From an uncultured Luteitalea sp. (GTDB lineage: Bacteria > Acidobacteriota > Vicinamibacteria > Vicinamibacterales > Vicinamibacteraceae): 64,000 nt of DNA. The first letter of the stretch is position 1. The number at the start of each line of letters is the position of its first letter. The notes beneath the pieces are model-generated. The model searched no databases. It was not told the origin of the DNA and saw nothing but the letters and a program-made list of their open reading frames with translations. Below are positions 1 to 7,792 of this stretch, piece by piece. The position numbers and the translations under genes are program-made. The DNA is taken from contig CAKTDA010000004.1 of the NCBI GenBank assembly GCA_934541105.1, positions 124,001 through 188,000 on the forward strand, written 5' to 3'.

Positions 1-2
1 TC

Positions 3-128
3 GCACCGCATCCGCTGCTGCCCCCCGCCACGCGCCTCTGGGCCGCGTTGCAGGCCGCAAGCGGTGGCACCTGGGGTGGCTGTGTGTACGACGTCGACGC
101 CATCACCGCGCGCCTCGGCGACCGGTAG
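3..128 (+). CDS. C-terminal fragment of an unidentified protein
   Basis: An open frame enters from the left edge and ends at a TAG at 126-128. The visible 41 residues end with the segment SGGTWGGCVYDVDAI followed by TARLGDR. The strong G+C third-position bias and the protein-like sequence suggest the tail of a real gene whose start lies outside the window. I do not recognise the family. The next gene begins about 118 nt downstream on the same strand, so the two could share a transcript. Confidence 0.5.
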   Translation, partial: APHPLLPPATRLWAALQAASGGTWGGCVYDVDAITARLGDR

Positions 129-246
129 GTCGCGTCGAAGGCAGGGCGCGCTCCCCGAGCGCGCCCCGCATCCATCCGCTGTAGGCTGTACGCCTGCAGC
201 ACGGCCGAAGCCCCGAACCCCGCTGCAGCAACCGAGGAGATCCCGC

Positions 247-1371
247 ATGCGTAAGCCCGAGACGTCCCGTCGGCACTTCCTGCAGGCCACAGGCCTCTCC
301 CTCGCGGCCGCCTCCATCGGCGGCACGCGCGCGGCCGCACAGCCGCGGCTGCCGGGACCGCCCGAGAAGCAACTGGGGTTCGCCATCGTCGGCCTCGGCA
401 GCCTGGCCATCAACCAGATTCTGCCGGCCTTCGCGCACTGCCGGCATGCGCGCCCGACGGCCCTCGTCAGTGGCGATCCGGCAAAGGCAAGGACGCTCGC
501 GACGCGGTACGGCATCCCGGAGCGTGGCCTCTACACCTACGACACGTACGACCGGATGGCCGACAACCCGGACATCGACATCGTCTACGTCGTGCTGCCC
601 AACAGCATGCACCTCGAGTACACCGTGCGCGCACACAAGGCCGGCAAGCACGTGTTGTGCGAGAAGCCCATGGCCAACACGCCGCAGGAGTGCGAGCAGA
701 TGATCGCTGCGGCCAAAGGCGCCGGCAGGAAGCTGATGATCGCCTACCGCCTGCGCTACGAGCCATACAACATGGCGATGATCGAGATGTGCCGCAAGGA
801 GACGTTCGGCAAGCCGAAGGTCATCCTCTGCGACGCCGGCTTCAGCATCGGCGATCCGAAGCAGTGGCGGCTGAACAGGAAGCTTGCTGGCGGCGGATCG
901 TTGATGGACATCGGCGTCTATGCGCTCAACGCGGCCCGCTATCTCTCGGGCGAGGAACCGGTGGCCATCAACGCGTTCGAGTACACGACGCCCGGCGACC
1001 CCCGCTTTGCCGACGGCGTCGAGGAGACGATCAACTTCCAGTTGCGCTTCCCGAGCGGCATCCTCGCCAACTGCGTCTCGAGCTACGGCGTCGGGCTGAA
1101 CCGCTTCCGCGTGCACGCCGAGAAGGGCGCCTTCGAACTCGAGCCGGCGTTGAGCTACACCGACCTCCGCATGCGCGTCATCCGCGGGAACACCGTCGAA
1201 CTGCGCTCGCTGCCCGAGCGCAACCACTTCGCGCTCGAGATGGATCACATGGCCGAATGCGTCAAGGGCAACACCGAGCCGCGCACCCCGGGTGACGAGG
1301 GGCTGAAGGACCTCCGCGCGATGATGGCGATCTACGAAGCCGCGAAGACGGGGAAGACGGTGACGTTGTAG
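247..1371 (+). CDS. Tat-exported Gfo/Idh/MocA family oxidoreductase (glucose-fructose-oxidoreductase-like)
   Basis: A 374-residue NAD(P)-dependent sugar dehydrogenase or oxidoreductase. The N-terminus has a twin-arginine signal (SRRHFLQATG, then an Ala-rich segment), so a periplasmic location is likely. The Rossmann motif follows as FAIVGLGSLA. The family dinucleotide-binding segment HVLCEKPMA carries the conserved EKP lysine. The C-terminal half has the GFO/IDH/MocA substrate domain, including GGGSLMDIGVYALN. ATG 247 is preferred because GAGGAG lies 8-9 nt upstream and the Tat signal starts there; the frame stays open further upstream without a signal. The substrate cannot be told from sequence; the tight cofactor binding of Zymomonas GFOR is only a family analogy. 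Confidence 0.9.
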   Translation: MRKPETSRRHFLQATGLSLAAASIGGTRAAAQPRLPGPPEKQLGFAIVGLGSLAINQILPAFAHCRHARPTALVSGDPAKARTLATRYGIPERGLYTYDTYDRMADNPDIDIVYVVLPNSMHLEYTVRAHKAGKHVLCEKPMANTPQECEQMIAAAKGAGRKLMIAYRLRYEPYNMAMIEMCRKETFGKPKVILCDAGFSIGDPKQWRLNRKLAGGGSLMDIGVYALNAARYLSGEEPVAINAFEYTTPGDPRFADGVEETINFQLRFPSGILANCVSSYGVGLNRFRVHAEKGAFELEPALSYTDLRMRVIRGNTVELRSLPERNHFALEMDHMAECVKGNTEPRTPGDEGLKDLRAMMAIYEAAKTGKTVTL

Positions 1372-1416
1372 CGCTGAACGCCGAACGCCGTATGCCTTCA
1401 CGACGCCTCCGGCAGT

Positions 1417-2448
1417 TCACCGTCCCGACCGCCAGTTGAACGCCGCAACGAGCGGACGATGGTCCGACAGCCGCGACGACGAGTCGGGCTGCAGGTCGAG
1501 TCGCGCGAGTTCGGCGGCGTCGAGATCGGCCGAGTCGAGGACGTAGGCCTCGCGCAGTTCCAGTACGCGCGGGTCGTAGAGCAGGAAGTCCATGGGACGC
1601 GACGGAAAGGGCGTGCCGCGTCCGTCCCACGTCCACGTCTCCGTGCCATCGAGGTGGGTGAGTTCGGCCGCGAGCAGGCCGTAGTGCGGGGCGGGATACG
1701 GTCCGGCCAGTGTCATCAGCGGCAGGGGCGTGTTCACGAGGTTCAGGTCGCCCGAGACGATGAGGGCGTCCACGTGCGTGCGCGCGAGTACCTGCGTGAT
1801 GCGCCGGCGGATCTCGCGCGTCTCGACGATGCGACGGTCTTCCTGCCAGCTGTCGGGCGCATTGCCGCAGCACTGGAGATCGATCGCCACCAGGAGCACG
1901 CGCCGCTTCCCGACCTGGGCGATGGCGCCGCTGACGGGGATGCCGCCATCCATCGTGTAGATGGGCCGCGCCTCGTTGGCCGCGTCCATGCGGGACCGGA
2001 TGCGATCCCGATCGGCCGGCGGGTACGGCACTGGCCCCGCGAGTTCAGGCAGTCGTTCGAGTGGCAGCCGGCTCGCGATGACGCCGCGCTGGCGCCCGCC
2101 GCTCTCGCCAACCACGAGCTTCCACTCGCCGGCCTGCCGGGATGCGACGGGCGCGAGTGCGTCGGACAGCGGCGCGCCCGCAGCCGTCGGCAGGACTTCG
2201 TCGAGCAACAGGATGTCGGGCCGCGCCTGCGCCAGGTGGGCGCGGAAGCCCTTCACGTCGCGGGCGAACGCGGTCTCGGCGACGTTCCACGCAAGGACGC
2301 GGAGGTCGGCCTCGGCGGTCGTCCCGCCCGTGTGGCCCGGCGGCGAGGGCCGTGCGCGGGGTGCGGGGCTGGACGCGCAGGCGGTGATGAACGCGAGGGT
2401 TGCGGCAAGGGCGGCGCGTCGAAGCCTGGAGCACGCGGAGATCGGCAT
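1417..2448 (-). CDS. Lipoprotein of the endonuclease/exonuclease/phosphatase (EEP) family
   Basis: 343 residues. The N-terminus is a lipoprotein signal with lipobox ITAC, so the mature protein is probably lipid-anchored. The EEP-fold motifs follow in order: LAWNVAE (metal-binding Asn), DILLLDEVL in place of the usual QE motif, the Asp-Asn pair in VSGDLNL, and the terminal SDHRPLVA with the catalytic Asp-His. Substrate could be nucleic acid, a phosphodiester or a phospholipid headgroup; the sequence does not decide. The frame remains open for a further 1 kb upstream antisense to the glycosylase gene, so the start is placed at the Met opening the signal peptide. It converges with the oxidoreductase gene, about 45 nt apart. 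Confidence 0.85.
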   Translation of the reverse strand: MPISACSRLRRAALAATLAFITACASSPAPRARPSPPGHTGGTTAEADLRVLAWNVAETAFARDVKGFRAHLAQARPDILLLDEVLPTAAGAPLSDALAPVASRQAGEWKLVVGESGGRQRGVIASRLPLERLPELAGPVPYPPADRDRIRSRMDAANEARPIYTMDGGIPVSGAIAQVGKRRVLLVAIDLQCCGNAPDSWQEDRRIVETREIRRRITQVLARTHVDALIVSGDLNLVNTPLPLMTLAGPYPAPHYGLLAAELTHLDGTETWTWDGRGTPFPSRPMDFLLYDPRVLELREAYVLDSADLDAAELARLDLQPDSSSRLSDHRPLVAAFNWRSGR

Positions 2449-2622
2449 CGCGGCAATCTTACGGGCTCGAGGAGGCTTCGGTTCACGGGGGCGCGGAAAG
2501 CGCAGGAACGCGGAGGGCGCGGAGCGAAGGAAGCTTGCAGGGCGGCGGGCGAGGCCAACCAGCAGCCGGCCTTGCGCCAAACCGGATGGCGTCGCGTCAG
2601 CGCGGCGTGGCAACCTGAAAGC

Positions 2623-3504
2623 GTGCTCACCGCGACATCGAGTCACGTGCTGCCCTACACTCCGCCCTACGACTGGGCGTCCATGCGGGCATGGCTGGCG
2701 GCGCGGGCGATTGCGGGCGTCGAGCTCGTCTCCGACGACACCTACGCGCGCACGGCACGACTCGGAGAGGCGTTCGCGATCGTGCAGGTCCGCCACCGTC
2801 TCGACGCCGCGGCCTTCGAGATGACCGTCGATGCGTCGGCGCCGATCGATCCGTCCGACGTGGCGTCGCGCGTCCGACGCGTGCTCGATCTCGATCGGGA
2901 CGCCTCGGCCGGCGTGCACCTTTCGCGCGATCCGCAGCTTGCCCAACTGCTGGCGCGCCATCCGGGGTTGCGGGTGCCCGGCGGCTGGGATCCGTTCGAA
3001 GTCGCGGTGCGCGCAATCCTCGGGCAGCAGGTGACGGTCGTTGCGGCGCGGCAGCTCGCGCACGCGCTCGTCGGAGCCTGCGGCGTTCGCCTGCCGGTGA
3101 CGCTGGCAACCGATACGTTCGTGACGACTTTCCCGTCGGCCCGCCAACTCCACCCGGCGTCGCTCGACGCCTTGCGCATGCCCCGTGCACGCAAGGCGAC
3201 GCTGACGGCACTGGCCGGCGCGGCCCTCGACGATCCCGCGCTCCTCGACGCCGCGCGGCCGCTCGTCGACACCATCGCGCGGCTGCGTGCCGTGAAGGGC
3301 ATCGGCGACTGGACGGCACACTACATCGCGCTGCGCGCCCTGCGCCATCCCGATGCGTTCCCGGCGAGCGATGCCGGCCTGCTGCGTGGCGCCGCAGGCA
3401 CGGGCCAGCGACCGACGCCCGCGGCGCTTGCGGCGCGGGCCGAGTCGTGGCGTCCCCACCGCGCCTTTGCCGCGCAGCTCCTCTGGGCCGAGGACGCCTC
3501 CTGA
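2623..3504 (+). CDS. alkA: DNA-3-methyladenine glycosylase II (AlkA type)
   Basis: 293 residues, monofunctional base-excision enzyme that removes alkylated purines. An AlkA-type N-terminal beta domain is followed by the HhH-GPD domain. The helix-hairpin-helix reads VKGIGDWTAHY from about residue 224, and the catalytic Asp is D250 in FPASDAG. The segment FEVAVRAILGQQVT is the usual helix before the active-site pocket. A GTG at 2623 is chosen because it starts just before the conserved domain; the frame is open much further upstream over the antisense lipoprotein gene. There is no fused Ada methyltransferase domain. It lies 1.9 kb from imuA, in a region rich in repair genes. Confidence 0.9.
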   Translation: MLTATSSHVLPYTPPYDWASMRAWLAARAIAGVELVSDDTYARTARLGEAFAIVQVRHRLDAAAFEMTVDASAPIDPSDVASRVRRVLDLDRDASAGVHLSRDPQLAQLLARHPGLRVPGGWDPFEVAVRAILGQQVTVVAARQLAHALVGACGVRLPVTLATDTFVTTFPSARQLHPASLDALRMPRARKATLTALAGAALDDPALLDAARPLVDTIARLRAVKGIGDWTAHYIALRALRHPDAFPASDAGLLRGAAGTGQRPTPAALAARAESWRPHRAFAAQLLWAEDAS

Positions 3505-3539
3505 TATCCGGTCGAAATCGATTTACGGGGGGGGGGCGA

Positions 3540-3571
3540 CCGTCGACCTGAAGGTCGACGGCTACGAACAG
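3540..3571 (-). repeat. REP-like element (GTAG head plus hairpin), copy 1
   Basis: The core GTCGACCTGAAGGTCGAC at 3542-3559 extends to perfect 10-bp arms with a 2-nt loop (3540-3561). On the reverse strand it is preceded directly by CTGTTCGTAG. The GTAG tetranucleotide next to a palindrome is the layout of REP elements. Confidence 0.75.
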
Positions 3572-3616
3572 ACGGCTACGAACAGACGGCTACGAACAGA
3601 CGGCTACGAACAGTCG
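3561..3616. repeat. 14-bp tandem array (GCTACGAACAGACG x4)
   Basis: Three perfect copies of GCTACGAACAGACG (3561-3574, 3575-3588, 3589-3602) and a fourth ending in TCG. The unit is the head of the neighbouring REP-like element plus 4 nt, so the array looks like head-segment amplification. Degenerate units (TTGCGAACAAACGATG and similar) continue to about 3680. Confidence 0.85.
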
Positions 3617-3680
3617 ATGATGTTGCGAACAAACGATGACGCCACGAACAATCGATGGCGTCTCGAACAAACGATGGCGA

Positions 3681-3725
3681 TTCGTAGGCGTCGATGTTCA
3701 TCGACGCTCGCCGTCGAGCGTCGGA
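3681..3725 (+). repeat. REP-like element, copy 2, with a second hairpin
   Basis: TTCGTAG (3681-3687) is followed by a hairpin with 9-bp arms and a TT loop (3688-3707). A second stem, GACGCTCG / CGAGCGTC with a 4-nt loop, follows immediately. The same composite occurs at 22395-22440. Confidence 0.7.
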
Positions 3726-3793
3726 GGCCGACGGCCACGAACAGTTGATGACGTCACGAACAGTCGATGGTGCGCACGAACCGTCGATGACGA

Positions 3794-3822
3794 TTCGTAG
3801 GCGTCGATGTTTACATCGACGC
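3794..3822 (+). repeat. REP-like element, copy 3
   Basis: TTCGTAG (3794-3800) followed by a 10-bp-arm hairpin with core GTCGATGTTTACATCGAC (3801-3822). Confidence 0.75.
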
Positions 3823-3914
3823 GCGGCATCGCCGTCAGCGTCGCCGTCGCGCGTCGGACAAGCCCGACGCCTACGCCTCGATCCGAACCGACCTTCGACG
3901 TGCCCCGCCCTCGA

Positions 3915-3949
3915 CATTGCGCATTGCGCATTCCGCATTCCGCATTGAC
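3915..3949. repeat. Heptanucleotide run (CATTGCG/CATTCCG x5)
   Basis: Five consecutive 7-mers of the CATTGCG family just upstream of the small lipoprotein gene. Confidence 0.85.
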
Positions 3950-4010
3950 GGTCGCCCCGTCCTGTCCGTGCTACGCTCCGGGCATCGGTTTCCCGAACAG
4001 GAGCGTCCCC

Positions 4011-4541
4011 GTGCCCCCTCGCCTGTGTCGCCTGCTGCCTGTGGTGGTTGCCGCGGTCCTCGCGGTGCAGTGTGCGCCCGCACCGCGCAATCGTCCGCTG
4101 CGAACCACGCCCGTCGAGTCGGGGCCAGGCACGATCGAGGCCGCGCGCGACTACCTCCAGGGCGTGTGGGTGCTCGAGTCCTTCGAGGTGTTCCCGCCGG
4201 ATCGGGCTCCGGTTGTCGTGAAGGGCACGGGCCGCCTCGTCTACGACGGCTACGCCAACATGACGATGGACGTGAAGCCGGACGAGGCGGTGGCGCCCGC
4301 GCTCGAGAAGGCGGGAGTGCCGTTGCGGAACGGGCGGGTTGCCGTCTCCGGCCGCACGGTCGTGGACATGCAGGCGCGCACGCTGACGTTCGTCCTCGAA
4401 TCGCAGACCGCCGGCCCGCCGGAAGGCCCGCTGGCCCTGCGACGCCCGCGCCACTGGAGCGTGGACGGCACCGTCCTCACGCTCACCACGCGCGACGACG
4501 AGGGGCGCGCCGTCTCGACCACCCGCTGGCAGAAACAGTGA
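4011..4541 (+). CDS. Small lipoprotein with lipocalin-like domain
   Basis: 176 residues. Start GTG 4011 is supported by AGGAG at 3999-4003 with 7-nt spacing. The N-terminus is a lipoprotein signal with lipobox AVQC. The mature part begins a lipocalin-like fold with LQGVWVLESFEV and GTGRLVYDGYANMTM, the pattern of small 'lipocalin-like' secreted domains. Such domains bind small hydrophobic ligands, but nothing here fixes a ligand. It stands alone between two repeat-bearing spacers and no partner gene is evident. Confidence 0.75.
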   Translation: MPPRLCRLLPVVVAAVLAVQCAPAPRNRPLRTTPVESGPGTIEAARDYLQGVWVLESFEVFPPDRAPVVVKGTGRLVYDGYANMTMDVKPDEAVAPALEKAGVPLRNGRVAVSGRTVVDMQARTLTFVLESQTAGPPEGPLALRRPRHWSVDGTVLTLTTRDDEGRAVSTTRWQKQ

Positions 4542-4584
4542 GGCGGGGAACGCCGAGCGGTGGCTCGACGTTCCACGCCACGCG

Positions 4585-4680
4585 TTCCGACGGCCGATCG
4601 CCGCACAACGGCCAACCGCCGCGTAACGACGGCCGACGGCCGACGGACGAAGGCCGTCCGAATCCGAGTCCCGAGCCCCG
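4585..4680. repeat. Degenerate heptad repeat tract
   Basis: Period-7 units such as ACGGCCG, AAGGCCG and CCGAGTC fill the spacer between the two convergent genes. Related ACGGCCG/AAGGCCG units are found inside dnaE2. Confidence 0.65.
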
Positions 4681-4682
4681 TC

Positions 4683-5201
4683 CTACTTGCCGATCACGCC
4701 GCAGACGATGCGGTCGCCTGCGTTGCCGGCCGGATCCGACTTCATGTCGTCGGCCTTGGCGTGGATCACGAGCGCCGTGCCGCCGTTGGCAAACAGCGAG
4801 TTGTCGCCGCTGCCGAGCGTCACCGCGGTGTTGGTGATCGTCTTCTCGAGCGTGCCGTCCTTGCCGACGGTGATGTTGGGCATGTCGCCGGCGTGATGGC
4901 CGGCCGGGTTCTCCTTGCCGTGCTGCTTCTTGGCCGGGTTGAAGTGCGGCCCTGCCGACGTGAAGGCCGGACCCTCGCACTTGGCGACCTGGTGGATGTG
5001 AATCGCGTGGTCACCCGGCGGCAGGTTCTTCAGCGACAGCGCAATGGCGACGCCATTCGACGCCTGCGAGAGCATCGCGTGGCCGACCGACTGCCCCTTG
5101 CCGTCCTGCAGGTTGACGTGAACAGGCGCCTGGGCGGCTCCGGTGAGTCCTGCCGCGAACACTGCCGCGGCGACCAGGGTCGTGCCGATCTGGGATCGCA
5201 T
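4683..5201 (-). CDS. sodC: Exported Cu/Zn superoxide dismutase family protein
   Basis: 172 residues including a Sec signal (ends near GLTGAAQA). It dismutates superoxide in the periplasm. The Cu/Zn SOD motifs are present: HAIHIHQVAKC gives two Cu-ligand His and the first disulfide Cys. GPHFNP and HGKENPAGHHAGDMPNI give the bridging His, the Zn-ligand His and Asp, and VIHAKADD gives the last Cu His. GNAGDRIVCGVI carries the electrostatic-guidance Arg and the second disulfide Cys. The Met at 5201 is preferred over one nine codons upstream because GAGGGAG lies just before it. Transcription converges with the lipoprotein gene. Confidence 0.93.
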   Translation of the reverse strand: MRSQIGTTLVAAAVFAAGLTGAAQAPVHVNLQDGKGQSVGHAMLSQASNGVAIALSLKNLPPGDHAIHIHQVAKCEGPAFTSAGPHFNPAKKQHGKENPAGHHAGDMPNITVGKDGTLEKTITNTAVTLGSGDNSLFANGGTALVIHAKADDMKSDPAGNAGDRIVCGVIGK

Positions 5202-5384
5202 TCCGGTATCTCCCTCGAAACGAGCCACCTGGTCCGTTCCAGGTGACCGATCAATCCCTTCATCCTAGTCCGTTCCGCACCTGTCAGACCCCATCAGTAC
5301 CAGCGTCCCTGCGATATGCATGACGTCGCACGGGGGATTGCCGACCGACCGTCGGGATGGTACGCTGAGGCGAAGGAACAGCGA

Positions 5385-6140
5385 ATGTCGCTCCCACGGT
5401 CCCGCGCCCATCTCGAAGCGTTGTTGCAGGGCCGTCGGCTCGACGGCACCCTCGCCGGGCGGGTGCCCGCCACCGGCCTGCTGTCCACGGGGCTGCCGGA
5501 ACTCGACACCACGCTCGGCGGCGGCTGGCCGCGCGGCCACGTGTCGGAGATCGTCGGGCCGGCCTCGTCCGGGCGCACGCGCGTGCTCGTCGCGACGCTG
5601 GCCGCGGCGACGACACGCGGCGACGTGGCGGCGTGGATCGACACGGTCGATCGCGGCGATCCGGCGGGTGCGGCCTCGGCGGGCGTGCGGTTGTCGCACG
5701 TGCTGTGGGTGCGCGGGCTGCCGCTCTCGCCGGGCGTGCTGGCGTTGCGGCCGCGGCGCGGCGATCCCGACCTCGCCCACACCGTCGTGCAGCGGGCGAT
5801 CAAGGCCGCGCACCTGGTGGCGCAGGCCGGCGGCTTCGGCGTGGTCGCGCTCGACCTGTGCGACATCCCGTCGTGGGTGCTGCGGCAGGTGCCGGCCTCC
5901 ACCTGGCTGCGGCTGCACCGCGCCATCGAGGGGCGCGACACGATGATGGTGATCCTCGGCGCCGAGCCGATCACGCGCAGTGCCGGCGGCGTGTCGGTGC
6001 GCGTGCAGGGGCGTCCGCGGTGGGATGGCGAGAGAGCGCGCGCGTGCCGGCTTGCCGGCATGGACTGCGCGCTGCGCGTGGTCAGCAGCCGCGTGGCCGC
6101 CGGCGCCGCACGTGAGGTCCAGGTCGCGCTGGCGGGGTAG
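5385..6140 (+). CDS. imuA: ImuA, RecA-like mutasome accessory protein
   Basis: 251 residues. ImuA proteins are RecA-related but lack a proper ATPase site; with ImuB and DnaE2 they form the damage-induced translesion mutasome. The sequence has the RecA-type opening STGLPELDTTLGGGWPRGHVSEIVG, cut here at the point where a Walker A lysine would be expected: PASSGRTRV has no GK[ST]. The start ATG 5385 has AAGGA upstream. imuB begins 6 nt after the stop, so the two are one operon. No convincing LexA box was found in the 180 bp upstream. Confidence 0.85.
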   Translation: MSLPRSRAHLEALLQGRRLDGTLAGRVPATGLLSTGLPELDTTLGGGWPRGHVSEIVGPASSGRTRVLVATLAAATTRGDVAAWIDTVDRGDPAGAASAGVRLSHVLWVRGLPLSPGVLALRPRRGDPDLAHTVVQRAIKAAHLVAQAGGFGVVALDLCDIPSWVLRQVPASTWLRLHRAIEGRDTMMVILGAEPITRSAGGVSVRVQGRPRWDGERARACRLAGMDCALRVVSSRVAAGAAREVQVALAG

Positions 6141-6146
6141 CGGCGC

Positions 6147-7757
6147 ATGTTTGCCGCCGTCCACCTCCACTCGCCGCCGGCGGGACTGACGCGTGAGGAT
6201 CTCCTGACGCACCTGTCGTCGGTGGCCGACGACATGACGCCGCGCTGGGAGCGGCTCTCGCGGCACGACCTCGTGCTCGACGTGTCGGGGCTGCAGCGCC
6301 TCCTCGGCGGACCGGAACAGGTTGCCGCCGCGGCGCGCACCCTTGCGGCCGACCGCGGCCTCGACGTGCACGTGGCGATTGCGCCCGCCTGGTCGGCTGC
6401 GCTCACGCTCGCGGCAGCGGGCGTGCAGGCCCTCGTGCCGGCGGCCCGCGGGTCCGGTGGTGCGGCGGCGGCGCTGGCGCCGCTGCCGATCGAGGCGCTC
6501 GCGGCGCTGCCCGGCGTCGATCTCGCGCTCGAGACACCAGCCCGCGTGCGTCGGCTCGGGGGCGCGGGGAACTACCGCCTGTCGGCCGGCGTGGGGCTCG
6601 TTGCCGGCCCGGCATCCCGGGTGTCGCGCGACGATGTGCCACACGATGTCGAGGAGGCCGTGCCCTTGCGGATGCCGCCCGGCCGTCCCTGGCCAGACGT
6701 GCTGGCCACCTGCACGCGGTGGGGGATTGCGACCTGCGGCGACTTCGCGCGCCTGCCTCCCGCCGATCTGCAGGCCCGGCTCGGCGAGCGCGGCCTATGG
6801 CTCCAGCGGCTCGCGGCCGGGATCGATCCGCGTCCGCTCCGCGCGCAGCCGCCCGACGAGGCGTTTGCCGAGGCGTTCGATCTCGAGTGGCCGATCGACG
6901 GGCTCGAGCCGCTGTCGTTCGTGCTCGGCCGCGTGCTCGATCCGTTGTGCGACCGGCTTGCCGCGCGCGATCGCGCCGCGGCGGTCGTGCGCATCGTCCT
7001 GCACCTCACCGACCGCCAGGAGCACCGGCGGGCCATCGAACTGCCGGTGCCGGTGCGCGAGGCGCGCGTACTGCGCACCCTGCTGCTGCTCGATCTCGAG
7101 GCGCACCCGCCGCACGCGGCCATCGATCGGGTGGCGGTCGTCGTGGACCCGGTGCCCGGGCGCATCGTCCAGTTCTCGTTGTTGCGCAAGGCGCTGCCGT
7201 CCGACGATCGGCTGGCGTCGCTGCTGGCACGGCTCACCGCGCTGATGGGCGAGGGCCGCAGCGGGGCGCCGGCACTCGTGGACTCGCACCGTCCGGGCGA
7301 CGTCGCGGTGGTGCCGTTCACGCCGTCGGGCAGCGAGGGCGGAGACACGGGGCCGGCGGCATGGCTCGCCGCACTCGGGATGACGGCCACGCGCGAGGCC
7401 GGACGGGCGCGCGAGCACGAGCGCGAGCCGGCGCACGAGGGCTGGCTCGACACGGCCGGCTACCACGTGCGGCGCCTGCGCCAGCCGTGGCCGGTGGAGG
7501 TCGTCACGGGCGGGGGCCGCACGCCGCGAGCCATCCGCTTCGGGATCCGGTCGCGCGACACGACATGGCGCGATGGCGCGATCGTCCAGGCGGCAGGTCC
7601 GTGGCGATCGTCGGGTGCGTGGTGGCAGCCCGCCACCGAGCGCGACGGCGCCTGGGATCGCGACGAATGGGACATCGCGCTCGAGCACGGCGCGGCCTAT
7701 CGTGTCTTCCAGGATCGCGCGACGGGGGAGTGGTGGGTGGAGGGGGAGATCGACTGA
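6147..7757 (+). CDS. imuB: ImuB, Y-family DNA polymerase-like mutasome protein
   Basis: 536 residues, the usual length for ImuB. ImuB is a catalytically dead Y-family polymerase homologue that acts as the hub linking DnaE2 and the sliding clamp. The N-terminus FAAVHLHSPPAG corresponds to the polymerase palm start but lacks the catalytic Asp of active Y-polymerases. Fingers and thumb segments follow, including an HhH-like CTRWGIATCGDFARLPPADLQARLG region. The C-terminal DUF6504-like tail ends with RVFQDRATGEWWVEGEID, typical of ImuB. It is cotranscribed with imuA. The partner dnaE2 is 3 kb downstream on the same strand. Confidence 0.88.
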   Translation: MFAAVHLHSPPAGLTREDLLTHLSSVADDMTPRWERLSRHDLVLDVSGLQRLLGGPEQVAAAARTLAADRGLDVHVAIAPAWSAALTLAAAGVQALVPAARGSGGAAAALAPLPIEALAALPGVDLALETPARVRRLGGAGNYRLSAGVGLVAGPASRVSRDDVPHDVEEAVPLRMPPGRPWPDVLATCTRWGIATCGDFARLPPADLQARLGERGLWLQRLAAGIDPRPLRAQPPDEAFAEAFDLEWPIDGLEPLSFVLGRVLDPLCDRLAARDRAAAVVRIVLHLTDRQEHRRAIELPVPVREARVLRTLLLLDLEAHPPHAAIDRVAVVVDPVPGRIVQFSLLRKALPSDDRLASLLARLTALMGEGRSGAPALVDSHRPGDVAVVPFTPSGSEGGDTGPAAWLAALGMTATREAGRAREHEREPAHEGWLDTAGYHVRRLRQPWPVEVVTGGGRTPRAIRFGIRSRDTTWRDGAIVQAAGPWRSSGAWWQPATERDGAWDRDEWDIALEHGAAYRVFQDRATGEWWVEGEID

Positions 7758-7764
7758 AAAGTCT

Positions 7765-7792
7765 GAAGTATGAAGTATGAAGTCAGAAGTGA
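7765..7792. repeat. Heptad run (GAAGTAT/GAAGTCA) covering a start codon
   Basis: GAAGTAT, GAAGTAT, GAAGTCA, GAAGTGA in tandem. The ATG of the downstream methyltransferase-like gene (7777) lies within it. Confidence 0.8.

Larger units (their letters stand above)
3505..4010. repeat. Repeat-rich spacer (REP-like palindromes, 14-mer array, heptads)
   Basis: This 506-bp gap between alkA and the small lipoprotein gene has no credible gene. It opens with a run of ten G (3527-3536), then a REP-like hairpin, a 14-bp tandem array, degenerate CGAACAA-type units, two further REP-like elements and a heptad run. Individual parts are annotated separately. Confidence 0.8.

Noticed and set aside
103..1401. 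Long reverse-strand frame opposite the Gfo/Idh/MocA gene
   Set aside because: An antisense shadow in high-G+C DNA; the forward frame has clear domain motifs and a ribosome site.
3527..3536. Run of ten G as a phase-variation tract
   Set aside because: It lies in a spacer 23 nt after the alkA stop and far from the next start; no gene expression link is apparent, though its length could vary.
3561..3680. Possible CRISPR array from tandem TACGAACAG units
   Set aside because: Units are 14 bp, contiguous and without unique spacers; they derive from the REP head.
5316..5384. Upstream extension of imuA from ATG 5316
   Set aside because: The 23 extra residues have no homology pattern and the ribosome site favours ATG 5385.
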